This document shows positions 16,902 to 25,672 of a DNA stretch of 64,000 nucleotides, piece after piece. The stretch is taken from positions 108,765 to 172,764 of the forward strand of contig CAIXPZ010000234.1 in the NCBI GenBank assembly GCA_903921455.1, in the 5' to 3' direction. The notes beneath the pieces were generated by a model. It did not search any database, had not been told where the DNA came from, and worked only from the letters and a program-made list of their open reading frames with translations. The position numbers and the translations under genes are program-made. Source of the DNA: an uncultured Verrucomicrobia subdivision 3 bacterium (GTDB lineage: Bacteria; Verrucomicrobiota; Verrucomicrobiae; Limisphaerales; UBA11358). How positions within the stretch are numbered: the stretch's first letter is position 1; the number at the start of each line of letters is the position of its first letter.

Positions 16902-18566
16902 ATGGCCGAACCTAAAGAAAATTTGCAGATGGAAAAAATCGTGTCGCTGTGCAAGCGGCGCGGCTTTATTTTTCAGTCGTCGGAGATTTACGGCGGCATC
17001 AACGGTTTTTGGGATTACGGCCCGCTCGGCGCGGAACTCAAGCGCAACGTCAAGGAGCTCTGGTGGAACACCATGACCCGCCAGCGCGACGACGTCGCCG
17101 GCCTCGAGGCCACCATCATCATGTCGCCCGCCATCTGGAAGGCAAGCGGCCACGTGGATACCTTCAGCGACCCGATGTGCGATTGCAAAAAGTGCAAGAA
17201 GCGCCATCGCGCCGATCAGCTATGCGAAGATCAGGGACTGACGCTCATCAAGAATGCCGCCGGGAAATTTGAACTGCCCGCCGGCACGAAATGCACGAGC
17301 TGCGATTCCAAGGAATTGACGGAGCCGCGTCCGTTCAACCTGATGTTCAAGACCTACGTCGGCCCGGTCGAGAGCGAAGACAATGTCGCCTATCTTCGCC
17401 CGGAAACCGCGCAGGCGATTTTCGCGCAGTTCAAGAACGTCTTGGAAACCTCGCGCCAGAAAGTGCCGTTCGGCATCGGGCAGATCGGCAAGGCGTTCCG
17501 CAATGAAGTCACGCCGCGCAATTACACTTTTCGCTCGCGTGAGTTCGAGCAGATGGAGCTGGAATTTTTCATCAAGCCGGATGAAGTCATCGAGGCGATT
17601 CATGGCTCGGTTGCCGTCCCAACTCCCGACTCCGAGCTCTCAACTCCCCAGCCCGATTGGGGCTGGCAGGCATGGCATCAATACTGGGTCGAAGAGCGCG
17701 TTCGTTTCTACGAAGGCATCGGGCTCGCGCGCGACACGTTGGGCTTCCACCATCAGACACCGGAGGAACTGGCGCACTACGCCCGCGCCTGCACGGATAT
17801 TTTGTTCAAGTTCCCGTTTAGCAAGAAGGACGAGCAGGGCAATGTGAAGGGCGACGAGCTGGAAGGCATCGCCGCGCGCAGCGATTTTGATTTATCGCAG
17901 CACCAGCGCTTCTCCGGCAAGCCGATGGGCGTGTTTGACGACGAATTGCGTCAGGCTTGGGGAAAGCTGCCGAAGGAAAAGCAGGACGACCTGTGGCGTC
18001 GTTACTACGAAAACCGGAAGAATTATCTGACGAAGTCCGCCAAGCCGGACGAGACGGCGGAGCAAATCCAGAAGCAGGCGACGGAAGACGCGAATGGGTT
18101 TGCCAAGGGCCAATACATCCCGCACGTCATCGAGCCGAGCGCGGGAGTGGACCGGTTGATTCTTGCGTTGATCGCGAATGCCTACTCCGAAACCGTCAAG
18201 ACGGATGATAAAGGCAAGAGCGAGACGACCTACACGATGAGGTTTCATCCGCGCGTCGCGCCGGTCAAGGTGGGCATTTTCCCGCTGCTGAAAAACAAGC
18301 CGGAATTGCTCAAGAAGGCGCAGGAGGTTCGCGATTTGCTGCGGCCGTGGCTCAATGTCTATTACGATGAGACCGGCTCCATTGGCAAACGCTACGCCCG
18401 CCAGGACGAGGCGGGGACGCCGTTCTGCGTGACGATCGACTTCGACACGCTCGGCGAGAAACCCGAGTTGCTCGACACGGTGACGCTGCGTTATCGCGAC
18501 GACGGCAAGCAGGAGCGCCTGAAAATCTCCGAGCTGCGCGACTGGTTGCTGGCGAGGATTCGCTGA
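16902..18566 (+). CDS. glyQS: Glycyl-tRNA synthetase, single-chain class II type
   Basis: The enzyme charges tRNA-Gly with glycine. It is the alpha2 homodimer type (archaeal/eukaryal/Gram-positive kind), not the alpha2beta2 bacterial type. The 554-residue protein contains the N-terminal signature IVSLCKRRGFIFQSSEIYGG, a Cys-rich insert (CDCKKCKKRHRADQLC), RPFNLMFKT, class II motif 2 (FRNEVTPRNYTFRSREFEQ), motif 3 (VIEPSAGVDRLILAL) and a C-terminal anticodon-binding domain starting near VAPVKVGIFPLL. The ATG at 16902 (MAEPKENLQMEKIV) was chosen; 16929 is the alternative. Its TGA overlaps the next ATG by one base, so the DUF2127 gene is translationally coupled. Confidence 0.95.
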   Translation: MAEPKENLQMEKIVSLCKRRGFIFQSSEIYGGINGFWDYGPLGAELKRNVKELWWNTMTRQRDDVAGLEATIIMSPAIWKASGHVDTFSDPMCDCKKCKKRHRADQLCEDQGLTLIKNAAGKFELPAGTKCTSCDSKELTEPRPFNLMFKTYVGPVESEDNVAYLRPETAQAIFAQFKNVLETSRQKVPFGIGQIGKAFRNEVTPRNYTFRSREFEQMELEFFIKPDEVIEAIHGSVAVPTPDSELSTPQPDWGWQAWHQYWVEERVRFYEGIGLARDTLGFHHQTPEELAHYARACTDILFKFPFSKKDEQGNVKGDELEGIAARSDFDLSQHQRFSGKPMGVFDDELRQAWGKLPKEKQDDLWRRYYENRKNYLTKSAKPDETAEQIQKQATEDANGFAKGQYIPHVIEPSAGVDRLILALIANAYSETVKTDDKGKSETTYTMRFHPRVAPVKVGIFPLLKNKPELLKKAQEVRDLLRPWLNVYYDETGSIGKRYARQDEAGTPFCVTIDFDTLGEKPELLDTVTLRYRDDGKQERLKISELRDWLLARIR

Positions 18567-19102
18567 TGATTGACTTGCCGGACAATCCCGCACCGGAGCC
18601 CAAGCCAAAACGGGCGCCGACGCTTTATATCATCGCCGCCATAAAGATTGGCAAAGGTCTGCTCCTGCTGCTGGCGGCGTTGGGGATTTTTGCGCTGGCG
18701 GGCAAGGATTTGTCAGACGCCTTTGACTCTTTTCTGCGCTGGGTTCATCTCGACCCGGAAAAGCATTTCTTCACCAACATCGGCGACTGGCTTGACACTA
18801 TCACTCCGGCGAACGTGAAGGCTGTAGCTTCTGGCACAATGCTGTTCGGGCTGTTTTTGCTGACTTGCGGCACCGGTCTGGCGGTGCGGGCCAAATGGGC
18901 GATCTGGCTGTCCATCGGTGAATCCGCCTTTTTTATCCCGATTGAAGTTTACGAGCTCGTGCGCCGACGCGCGCCGGAAATCGACGCCCACCGCATGTTT
19001 GAGCATCCCAAAATAGCCCTCGCCCTATTGCTGGCCGTGAACGTTTTCATCGTCTGGTATCTTTTCAAGAACCGTGAGCGCCTGTTCCGGCATCACCAAT
19101 GA
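18566..19102 (+). CDS. DUF2127 family membrane protein
   Basis: This 178-residue protein has a proline-rich cytoplasmic start (PDNPAPEPKPKRAP) and about four membrane segments: near residues 20-45, 85-107, 112-130 and 148-165. The pattern IIAAIKIGKGLLLLLAALG...AKWAIWLSIGESAFFIPIEVYELVRR matches DUF2127, an uncharacterised family of small membrane proteins. The ATG shares its A with the TGA of the glycyl-tRNA synthetase gene (TGATG). No function is known and the coupling to the synthetase may be only positional. Confidence 0.75.
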   Translation: MIDLPDNPAPEPKPKRAPTLYIIAAIKIGKGLLLLLAALGIFALAGKDLSDAFDSFLRWVHLDPEKHFFTNIGDWLDTITPANVKAVASGTMLFGLFLLTCGTGLAVRAKWAIWLSIGESAFFIPIEVYELVRRRAPEIDAHRMFEHPKIALALLLAVNVFIVWYLFKNRERLFRHHQ

Positions 19103-19171
19103 ATTTTCCGGCGTGACCGGCGGAAGCTTTTGGGCCATCTTTCCCTGAATCAGAACCAAGCTTTTCCCCAA

Positions 19172-20617
19172 ATGAACCATCCGCTCCCGGTCGAAATCTC
19201 CGAGTTCGAACAACTCCTGCGCAAGCCGAACAGCGATCCCACGGGCTTCGCTGGCTTCTTCAACAGCGGCGAAGTCTGGGTTGCCCGCGTGCCCGCCCGC
19301 CTCGACGTGATGGGCGGCATCGCCGATTACTCCGGCGCGAACGTCTGCGAAGCCGTGTTGGGTCGCGGCATGCTGATGGCCTTGCAGGCGCGCACCGACC
19401 GCACCTTGCGCATCCGCTCCGCGCAGGTCGGGGCGCGCAGCCTGCCCGTCGAGACGCGTATTCCGCTGGATTATTTCTCGTCCGGCGACGCCGTGGGCAA
19501 TTACGCGCAAGTCCGTGAACTGTGCCACGCGAATCCCATCGCCGCGTGGGCGGCCTACATCGGCGGCAGTATTTTCACATTGCTGAAAGAGGAATCGGTT
19601 GAACTGCCTTACGGCTTCAGCTTCCTGCTGTTAAGCGCGGTGCCGATGAACGTCGGCATCGGCAGTTCCGCCGCCGTGGAAATCGGCACGCTGTCCTGTT
19701 TGAATGCCTACCTCGGCCTCAAGCTGGATGGCGCCCGCATCGCCCGCCTGGGCCAGATGGCGGAAAATCACGTGGTCGGTGCGCCCTGCGGCATCATGGA
19801 TCAAATCGCCGTTGCGAGCGGGCGGCGGGACAAGCTCACGCACATCCTCTGCCGGCCCGGCGCCGTGGTGGGCGAGGTGGAGATTCCGCCCGGCACCGGT
19901 TTCGTCGGCATCAGCTCCATGGTCCGTCACTCCGTCGCCGGCAACGCGTATGGGCATGTCCGCATCGGTGCGTTCATGGGGAAAAAAATCATCAATGAAC
20001 TCCGCGCCCAAACCGGTCGCAGCGCGCTGAGCTACCTGACCGAAATTTCCAGCGCCGAGTTTGCGTCCGAGTATCAATCGCGGATTCCCGAAACGATGCT
20101 CGGTTCCGACTTTCTCGCCCAATACAAAACGCACGATGACCCCGTGACCACTATCCAGCCGGATGCGACCTATCGCGTCGTGGGCCCGACGCGCCATCCT
20201 ATCGGCGAAAACGAGCGAGTGTTAAAATTCATCGCCGCGCTGGCCGCTGCCAAATCCGGCGACGAAAGCGCGCTCGCGACCGCCGGGGAATTGATGTATG
20301 GCGCGCATGAGAGCTACCGCGATAATTGCCATCTTTCGGTTCCCGACGTCAATTTTCTCGTGGAAGCCGTCCGTAAACGCGGCGCGAAGGCCGGGCTTTA
20401 CGGCGCGAAAATCACGGGCGGCGGCACCGGCGGCACGGTGGCCGTGTTCGGTAAAATCGCCGCCCTAAAGGAACATATTCCGCAGATCGCGATGGAATTT
20501 TCCCGGCGTGTCGGGGTGGCGCCGGACATCTTTGAGGGTACGTCGCCCGGCGCGATTGAATTTGGCGCCAAGCGCTACGCCTTCGGCGCGAACGGCTGGA
20601 AACGATTTGATGTTTGA
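19172..20617 (+). CDS. GHMP sugar kinase, L-arabinokinase/galactokinase-like
   Basis: The 481-residue protein has the galactokinase-type N-terminal signature VARVPARLDVMGGIADYSGA (about 36-55), the GHMP ATP-binding loop PMNVGIGSSAAVEIGT (about 166-181) and the C-terminal KITGGGTGGTVAVFG. LDVMGGIADYSG, rather than the galactokinase RVNLIGEHTDY, is the form of plant L-arabinokinase (ARA1) C-terminal domains and related bacterial kinases. Predicted reaction: ATP-dependent C1 phosphorylation of L-arabinose, galactose or a related sugar. The ATG at 19172 (MNHPLPVEISEFEQ) was preferred over an upstream in-frame start. Its stop is 2 bases before the start of a nucleotidyltransferase gene, which fits a salvage pair: sugar to sugar-1-phosphate to NDP-sugar. 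Confidence 0.8.
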   Translation: MNHPLPVEISEFEQLLRKPNSDPTGFAGFFNSGEVWVARVPARLDVMGGIADYSGANVCEAVLGRGMLMALQARTDRTLRIRSAQVGARSLPVETRIPLDYFSSGDAVGNYAQVRELCHANPIAAWAAYIGGSIFTLLKEESVELPYGFSFLLLSAVPMNVGIGSSAAVEIGTLSCLNAYLGLKLDGARIARLGQMAENHVVGAPCGIMDQIAVASGRRDKLTHILCRPGAVVGEVEIPPGTGFVGISSMVRHSVAGNAYGHVRIGAFMGKKIINELRAQTGRSALSYLTEISSAEFASEYQSRIPETMLGSDFLAQYKTHDDPVTTIQPDATYRVVGPTRHPIGENERVLKFIAALAAAKSGDESALATAGELMYGAHESYRDNCHLSVPDVNFLVEAVRKRGAKAGLYGAKITGGGTGGTVAVFGKIAALKEHIPQIAMEFSRRVGVAPDIFEGTSPGAIEFGAKRYAFGANGWKRFDV

Positions 20618-20619
20618 CC

Positions 20620-21510
20620 ATGAAAGTTCGCAAAGCCGTTATTCCCATCGCCGGCCTCGGCACGCGTCATTTTCCCGCCTCGCACGCGGTGAAAAAGGAA
20701 ATGTTTCCTGTTGTCGGCCCGGACGGCATCGCCCGCGCGCTGTTTCATTATCACCTGCTGGAACTCGAAGCGGCCGGCATCGAGGAAATCTGCCTCATCG
20801 TTCAGCCCGGCGAGGATGCCATGGTGTGCGAATATCTGCGCGGCCCGGACGACGCCTATCTGAAGCGGCTGGAAAAACATCCCGCGCTGCTCCGTGAGGC
20901 TGAGCAGATGCGCGGCTTTGCCAAACGCGTTAGTTTCGCCGTGCAACGTGAGCAGGAAGGCTATGGCCATGCGGTTTTCCAGACGAAAGCCTTTGCGGGT
21001 GGTGAAATGGTTTTGCTTGGTCTCGGCGACCATCTGTTCCGCGGCCGGCCCATTTCGCCGTATCGTGAGCTGGCGGATATGGCGAAAATATCCGGTGGTA
21101 AAAGCGTTTCCGCCGTGAACCGCATTTCGGCCGGTGAGCTGAAAGGCTACGGCACTATCGCCGGCACACGCCGCGTGGAGAATCCGCGCCTGATTGATAT
21201 TTCGCTCATTATCGAAAAACCGGGCGTTACCGTGGCGCAGGAAAAGTTGCATGTGGATGGTTTGCCGCCACAGACGTGGCTGGGCTGGTTCGGCATGCAT
21301 CTGCTCGCGCCGGGCATCTACGATATCCTGGGTGAAATGATCCGCGATAACCTCCGCGACCATGGCGAGTTCCAGCTCACCCGCGCCCAGGAAATCCAGC
21401 GCCAGCGCCACGGCTATCTTGCGCTGGAGATGGCGAACGCGCAGCGGTTTGACTTTGGCGTGCCGGATGATTTCGTCGCCAGCGTGCCGGCGTTTCGCAA
21501 TTCGCCCTGA
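20620..21510 (+). CDS. GalU-like UTP-sugar-1-phosphate uridylyltransferase
   Basis: The 296-residue protein starts KAVIPIAGLGTRHFPASHAVKKEMFPVV, the GalU form of the nucleotidyltransferase signature (GxGTR and the downstream Lys). It continues with QREQEGYGHAV, LLGLGDHLF (metal-binding Asp) and GYGTIAG. It is expected to join UTP and a sugar-1-phosphate to give UDP-sugar and pyrophosphate. Preference for glucose, galactose or arabinose cannot be read off, and the coupled kinase suggests it may not be glucose-only. Length is near the usual 290-300. The ATG at 20620 lies immediately after the kinase stop. Confidence 0.82.
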   Translation: MKVRKAVIPIAGLGTRHFPASHAVKKEMFPVVGPDGIARALFHYHLLELEAAGIEEICLIVQPGEDAMVCEYLRGPDDAYLKRLEKHPALLREAEQMRGFAKRVSFAVQREQEGYGHAVFQTKAFAGGEMVLLGLGDHLFRGRPISPYRELADMAKISGGKSVSAVNRISAGELKGYGTIAGTRRVENPRLIDISLIIEKPGVTVAQEKLHVDGLPPQTWLGWFGMHLLAPGIYDILGEMIRDNLRDHGEFQLTRAQEIQRQRHGYLALEMANAQRFDFGVPDDFVASVPAFRNSP

Positions 21511-21631
21511 TTTTATTGCGATTATTTGCTTGCGGCGGTCCGGCGCATTGCTTAAAAAAGCGTATCGTAAGAATTAGCCAGACGACAGTTTTGATGCACA
21601 TCACCAATCAGCTCCAACCAGAGAGGGTCGC

Positions 21632-22363
21632 TTGAGTCGCCCTTTTCCCCCCCAACGTAATTCCTCCTCCGCCTCGAACATGCGCGTCAACGGCAAGATC
21701 CGTTCCCGCGAGGTGCGCGTTATCGGACCGGATGGCAAGCAGCTTGGTGTGTTTCTCCTGAACGATGCGCTGAACCTTGCCCGCCAGCATGGCGTGGATC
21801 TGGTCGAGATTTCGCCGAACGCGGTGCCGCCCGTCTGCCGCATCATCGAGATTGGCAAGTTCCGCTATGAACTCGCCAAGAAGGAAAAGGAATCCCGCAA
21901 GCATCAGCACGCTTCGACGGTCAAGGAAGTTCAGTTGAGCCCGCGCATCGACCCGCATGATCTTGGTATCAAGGTGCAGCACGCGGTGAATTTCCTCTGC
22001 GAAGACATGAAGGTGAAGGTCGCCTTGAAATTTCGCGGCCGCGAAATGGCGCACACCGAGATCGGCTTCGAGGTCATCAATAAGTTTATCGCCGAAATCG
22101 CGCCGTTCGGTCATCCCGATTTCACGCCCAAGCTCGTGGGCCGCGCCATCAACCTGATGATCAGTCCGCTGCCCCGCAACAAGCGCGCCAAGAATCCACG
22201 GCATGAGGTGGCCGAGCTGCACGAAGCTGACGAGGCGGATGACGAAGAAACCTCCGCGTCGGAAAAGTCGCCGCCGGCTCCCGCAAAAGCCAAAGTGCCC
22301 GTCAGCGAGCAACCGCAGCCCGGTGGCCTGAATAGTCCGTTCTCCGGCTTGGAAATCAAGTAA
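21632..22363 (+). CDS. infC: Translation initiation factor IF-3
   Basis: IF-3 binds the 30S subunit, blocks premature 50S joining and proofreads the start codon. The core runs from MRVNGKIRSREVRVIG (N-domain) through the linker KFRYELAKKEKESRKHQ to the C-domain VKVALKFRGREMAH. I chose the TTG at 21632 because GAGAGGG lies 4 bases upstream; the ATG at 21680 is the alternative and would start right at the conserved domain. At 243 residues it is longer than the usual 180, owing to an acidic Pro/Ala-rich tail (from about residue 195). rpmI and rplT do not follow: the next gene is convergent and overlaps the last 8 bases. A rare start codon would fit known IF-3 autocontrol. Confidence 0.93.
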   Translation: MSRPFPPQRNSSSASNMRVNGKIRSREVRVIGPDGKQLGVFLLNDALNLARQHGVDLVEISPNAVPPVCRIIEIGKFRYELAKKEKESRKHQHASTVKEVQLSPRIDPHDLGIKVQHAVNFLCEDMKVKVALKFRGREMAHTEIGFEVINKFIAEIAPFGHPDFTPKLVGRAINLMISPLPRNKRAKNPRHEVAELHEADEADDEETSASEKSPPAPAKAKVPVSEQPQPGGLNSPFSGLEIK

Positions 22364-23816
22364 GCGCCGGCGTCTGCCCGCCGCGCACCAAATCCGGAAA
22401 CCGGCACTCGGCGCAAACGGCGTTGGAGTGATCGCAAAAATCACGGACGATTTGCATTAAGCCCTGCTGCTCCGCCGCGCCTTTCAAAATTCTCGCGTTG
22501 GCAGTTCCCAGCAAGCGCTGGCGCGCGAGTTTTAAAACCGAATTATCCTCCGCTGCTGGCCACGCTAAAAATCGCCGTTCGATTTCCCGCAGGATTTTTT
22601 CATGGCCACCCGGCGGCCGTGCGGAGGCGCCGCGAATCCAGAGCCACGGCAAAACGACGTTGATCGCCAGGTCGGTCAGGCGTGCCTCCCCGAGCAACGG
22701 CTGTGCGGCTGTCAGGCGCGCCGACTTGAAAGTCCAGTGCCATGACCAGAATTCATCACGCTCGACTTGAAAAATTTTCTGGAGCGCCGCCGGGAATTTT
22801 CTTTCCGGCAATTCCGTGGCGCACCAGGTTTCAATTTTCGAAATCAGATTGTCTGTGGCCAGCCAGTGCGCCGCCAGTGCGAGCCGCCGCTGCGGATGAT
22901 TGGCCGGACGCAGGCCGTGAAATTTCCAGACCCCGCGCGGCAGCCGGCAGTCATCAAGTTCATCGCGGTCGCGCCACCAAAAATCCCATGCGCGGCGCAG
23001 AAACGTGTCGGAACTTTTTTGGGAACGGGTTAATTCGTCCGGCAGCAGTCCGCTGGCGCCCAGCAGGCGCGCCTGGATTTGAAACGTGGAATGCGCGCCG
23101 TGTAGCCAGCGCGCCCTCGTTTCGGCAAGGTTCTGCATTGGCCAGACATTGTGCTTGTAGCCAAGCGCGCGAAACAGATTTTCCCACAATGCCTGCTCCC
23201 AGCCGGCGGTTTTCGCGCGTGCCAGGATCGCCGCGGCCTTGTTTTGAAAACGGACTTTGGCGGCGGCGTGCAGCAGTTCTGCCAGTCTCGGTTCGGAAAG
23301 TTCCCGCAGCGGTGCGGAGCATTTGCCGCGCAAGGCTTCCGGCAGGGTGGATTCGCTTTCCAGCGCCAGCGCCAGTTCCTTGAGCGGCGCGTCGAGGAAA
23401 TGCGCCAATGCCAGCGTGAAAAATGGGGTGGTCCGAGCCGGGCTTGTGACGGGTGTTTCGTCCCAGACAACGTGCAGGATGACGTTTTTGAAAGTGGGAT
23501 TTCGGTCATGGCCGTGCGCCCGCCAGCCGCCGGTCTGCAGGTCAACTTCCACATCGCCAGCAATGGGTTTTTCATCTCCCAACTGCAAAACCGCGCCCCT
23601 AAAATCCGGCCCGCCTTCCGCACTGGCAAAACCGGGATGGAGCACGCGGATGCTCCGGCCGTCACTCAGCTTGAGCCGTTCACGCTGGAGGCGCTGGTGC
23701 TGCCAGACGGCTTGCAGCAATTTTTCCGGCGGCGTGGAGGCCCCATCATGCAACACGTTGATGGCGCGGCAGCGCTCGCGCCAGGCGGCGTAGAAATTGT
23801 CTGCGCTGAAATGCAC
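22356..23816 (-). CDS. DUF2851 family protein
   Basis: This 486-residue soluble protein has the DUF2851 pattern near its N-terminus: LLQAVWQHQRL...DGRSIRVLHPGFASAEGGPDFRGA, then GDVEVDLQTGGWRAHGHDRN and NVILHVVWDE (about residues 30-125). The cluster of Glu, Asp and His with a D-x-E-V-D-L motif resembles a nuclease-like fold, but that is only suggestive. The C-terminus has a Cys-rich end (CDHSNAVCAEC). The gene is convergent with infC and overlaps it by 8 bases. No function is established for the family. Confidence 0.8.
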   Translation of the reverse strand: MHFSADNFYAAWRERCRAINVLHDGASTPPEKLLQAVWQHQRLQRERLKLSDGRSIRVLHPGFASAEGGPDFRGAVLQLGDEKPIAGDVEVDLQTGGWRAHGHDRNPTFKNVILHVVWDETPVTSPARTTPFFTLALAHFLDAPLKELALALESESTLPEALRGKCSAPLRELSEPRLAELLHAAAKVRFQNKAAAILARAKTAGWEQALWENLFRALGYKHNVWPMQNLAETRARWLHGAHSTFQIQARLLGASGLLPDELTRSQKSSDTFLRRAWDFWWRDRDELDDCRLPRGVWKFHGLRPANHPQRRLALAAHWLATDNLISKIETWCATELPERKFPAALQKIFQVERDEFWSWHWTFKSARLTAAQPLLGEARLTDLAINVVLPWLWIRGASARPPGGHEKILREIERRFLAWPAAEDNSVLKLARQRLLGTANARILKGAAEQQGLMQIVRDFCDHSNAVCAECRFPDLVRGGQTPALT

Positions 23817-23974
23817 GGCGCATTTTTTTGCGCGGCGGCCGGTGAAGTCAATTTATTTTAAACGCAACCAAGTGCTTTCTTGGCTGTTTAATGCTGGAGC
23901 CGGTGAAATTTTATTCGCCGCCGCCGGGATTTTTCGGCTACATTGGCGCAGGATTTTTTACCGTTCAGGCAGTG

Positions 23975-24922
23975 ATGATTGAAGTTTCCAATTTGACGAA
24001 GCGCTACGCAGGACGCACGGCGGTGGACGATATTTCGTTCACGGTCGCGCGCGGCGAAATCGTCGGCTTGCTCGGTCCGAACGGCGCGGGCAAGAGCACC
24101 ACGATGCGCGTCCTCTCCAGCTTCATGCCGGCCACCAGCGGCACGGTGCGTGTGGCGGGCTTCGATGTGTTTCATGATGCGGACGAATCTCGGCGGCGCA
24201 TCGGGTACATGCCGGAAAACAATCCGCTGCATCCTGAAATGCGGGTCCGCGAATACCTGAAATTTCGCGCGCGTCTGAAAGGTCTCGGCTGGAAAAAATC
24301 ACGCGATCGCGTGACGACCGTGATGGAGCAATGCGGTTTGACTGATGTTGGTCGTCGCATCATCGGGCAGCTTTCCAAAGGTTATAAACAGCGCGTCGGC
24401 CTGGCGGATGCGCTGGTGCATGAGCCGGAGTTGATCATCTTGGATGAGCCGACGATTGGTCTTGATCCGCAGCAAATCCGTTCCGTCCGCGCGCTGATCA
24501 AAAGTCTTGCGGGTAAACATACGGTGCTGATCTCAACCCACATTCTGCCGGAAGTCGAGATGATGTGCGGCCGGGTGCTGATCATGTTTGATGGCCGGGT
24601 GCTGGCGTCGGACACGCCGGAAAACTTGCAGCGCCGGATGGCGGGCGGCAGCCAGATTATCGCGGAGATCGCCGCGCCGGTGGAGGCGTTGCGCAAGGTC
24701 TTGGAAAATTTGCCGGAAGTGGAGCAGTTTGACATTTCGATGGGCGAAGGCGCGTATCATCGTTGCGCCTTGACGCCGCGCGACGGTTGGGATCTGCGCC
24801 CGGTGGTCTTTGCGCTGGCGCAGGAAAACGGCTGGATGTTGCGGGAATTGACGCGGAGCCGGCATTCGCTGGAGGATGTTTACATGCAGGTCACGCGGCC
24901 GACCCCGGAGGACATTGAATGA
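23975..24922 (+). CDS. ABC transporter ATPase, GldA-like
   Basis: The 315-residue ATPase starts at the ATG at 23975 (MIEVSNLTKRY). It has Walker A GPNGAGKST (about 34-42), a Q-loop region MPENNPLHPEM, signature LSKGYKQRVGLA and Walker B LIILDEPTIGLD, followed by ISTHILPEVEMMCGRVLIMF and a C-terminal accessory domain of about 80 residues. This form belongs to the CcmA/GldA class of ABC-2 export ATPases. It overlaps the permease gene by 4 bases (ATGA), starting a four-gene cassette (ATPase, permease, GldG-like, DUF4340). The cargo is unknown; in Bacteroidetes the homologues are needed for gliding. Confidence 0.9.
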   Translation: MIEVSNLTKRYAGRTAVDDISFTVARGEIVGLLGPNGAGKSTTMRVLSSFMPATSGTVRVAGFDVFHDADESRRRIGYMPENNPLHPEMRVREYLKFRARLKGLGWKKSRDRVTTVMEQCGLTDVGRRIIGQLSKGYKQRVGLADALVHEPELIILDEPTIGLDPQQIRSVRALIKSLAGKHTVLISTHILPEVEMMCGRVLIMFDGRVLASDTPENLQRRMAGGSQIIAEIAAPVEALRKVLENLPEVEQFDISMGEGAYHRCALTPRDGWDLRPVVFALAQENGWMLRELTRSRHSLEDVYMQVTRPTPEDIE

Positions 24923-25671
24923 GAATTTTCTGGACGCTGCTGCGGCGCGAACTGTCGTCGTTTTTTCTTTCGCTCACGGGCTATGTCATCATCGCGGCGG
25001 TGACGCTGCTGGTCGGTTTGAGCTTTGTGGTGCTGATCGCGGGCGTGGGTAATGATCCGTTCATTGCGCCGGTGACGGAGATGTTTTACGGCACGTTTTA
25101 TTTCTGGCTTATCCTGCTGCTGGCGGCGCCGGTGATCACGATGCGATTATTCGCTCTGGAAAAAGCCAGCGGCACGTTCGAAACGTTGATGACCACGCCG
25201 GTGGGCGATATGCAGGTGGTCGCGGCGAAATTTACAGCGGCAATTATTTTTTACATGGTCGCGTGGCTCCCCCTGCTGGCGTGCCTGTCCATCGTGCAGC
25301 ATTTTGCGAATCAATCCGGTGCGCTGGACGCCGGAACGATGGGCGGGATGTATCTGGGAATTTTTTTGGTCGGCAGCGTGTTCCTCGCGATGGGTTGTCT
25401 TGCGTCGGCGATTTCATCTAGCCAGATGACGGCGGCGATGATCAGCTTTGTGCTGGGTGTGAGTTTGTTTTCGCTGGCGTATCTGGCGAAGTCCGTGACG
25501 GGGAACACGCACTGGCAGACGCAGGTGCTGGCGTATTTCAACTTGTTCGACCAGATGCACGATTTTGCGCGCGGCGCGGTGGACACGCGCGCGGTGATTT
25601 TTAATGTGAGCGCGACGTTCCTGTTTTTGTTCCTGACGCTGCGCGTGGTGGAAAGCCGCCGCTGGAAATAA
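24919..25671 (+). CDS. ABC-2 type permease, GldF-like
   Basis: The 250-residue protein has six predicted membrane segments, with an early one at about 15-40 (FLSLTGYVIIAAVTLLVGLSF) and the last ending TLRVVESRRWK. The segment ALEKASGTFETLMTTPV is a strong ABC-2 permease signature. It starts inside the stop of the ATPase gene (ATGA) and is followed 1 base later by the GldG-like gene. It probably forms the membrane pore with the upstream ATPase. Confidence 0.9.
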   Translation: MRIFWTLLRRELSSFFLSLTGYVIIAAVTLLVGLSFVVLIAGVGNDPFIAPVTEMFYGTFYFWLILLLAAPVITMRLFALEKASGTFETLMTTPVGDMQVVAAKFTAAIIFYMVAWLPLLACLSIVQHFANQSGALDAGTMGGMYLGIFLVGSVFLAMGCLASAISSSQMTAAMISFVLGVSLFSLAYLAKSVTGNTHWQTQVLAYFNLFDQMHDFARGAVDTRAVIFNVSATFLFLFLTLRVVESRRWK

Positions 25672-25672
25672 A

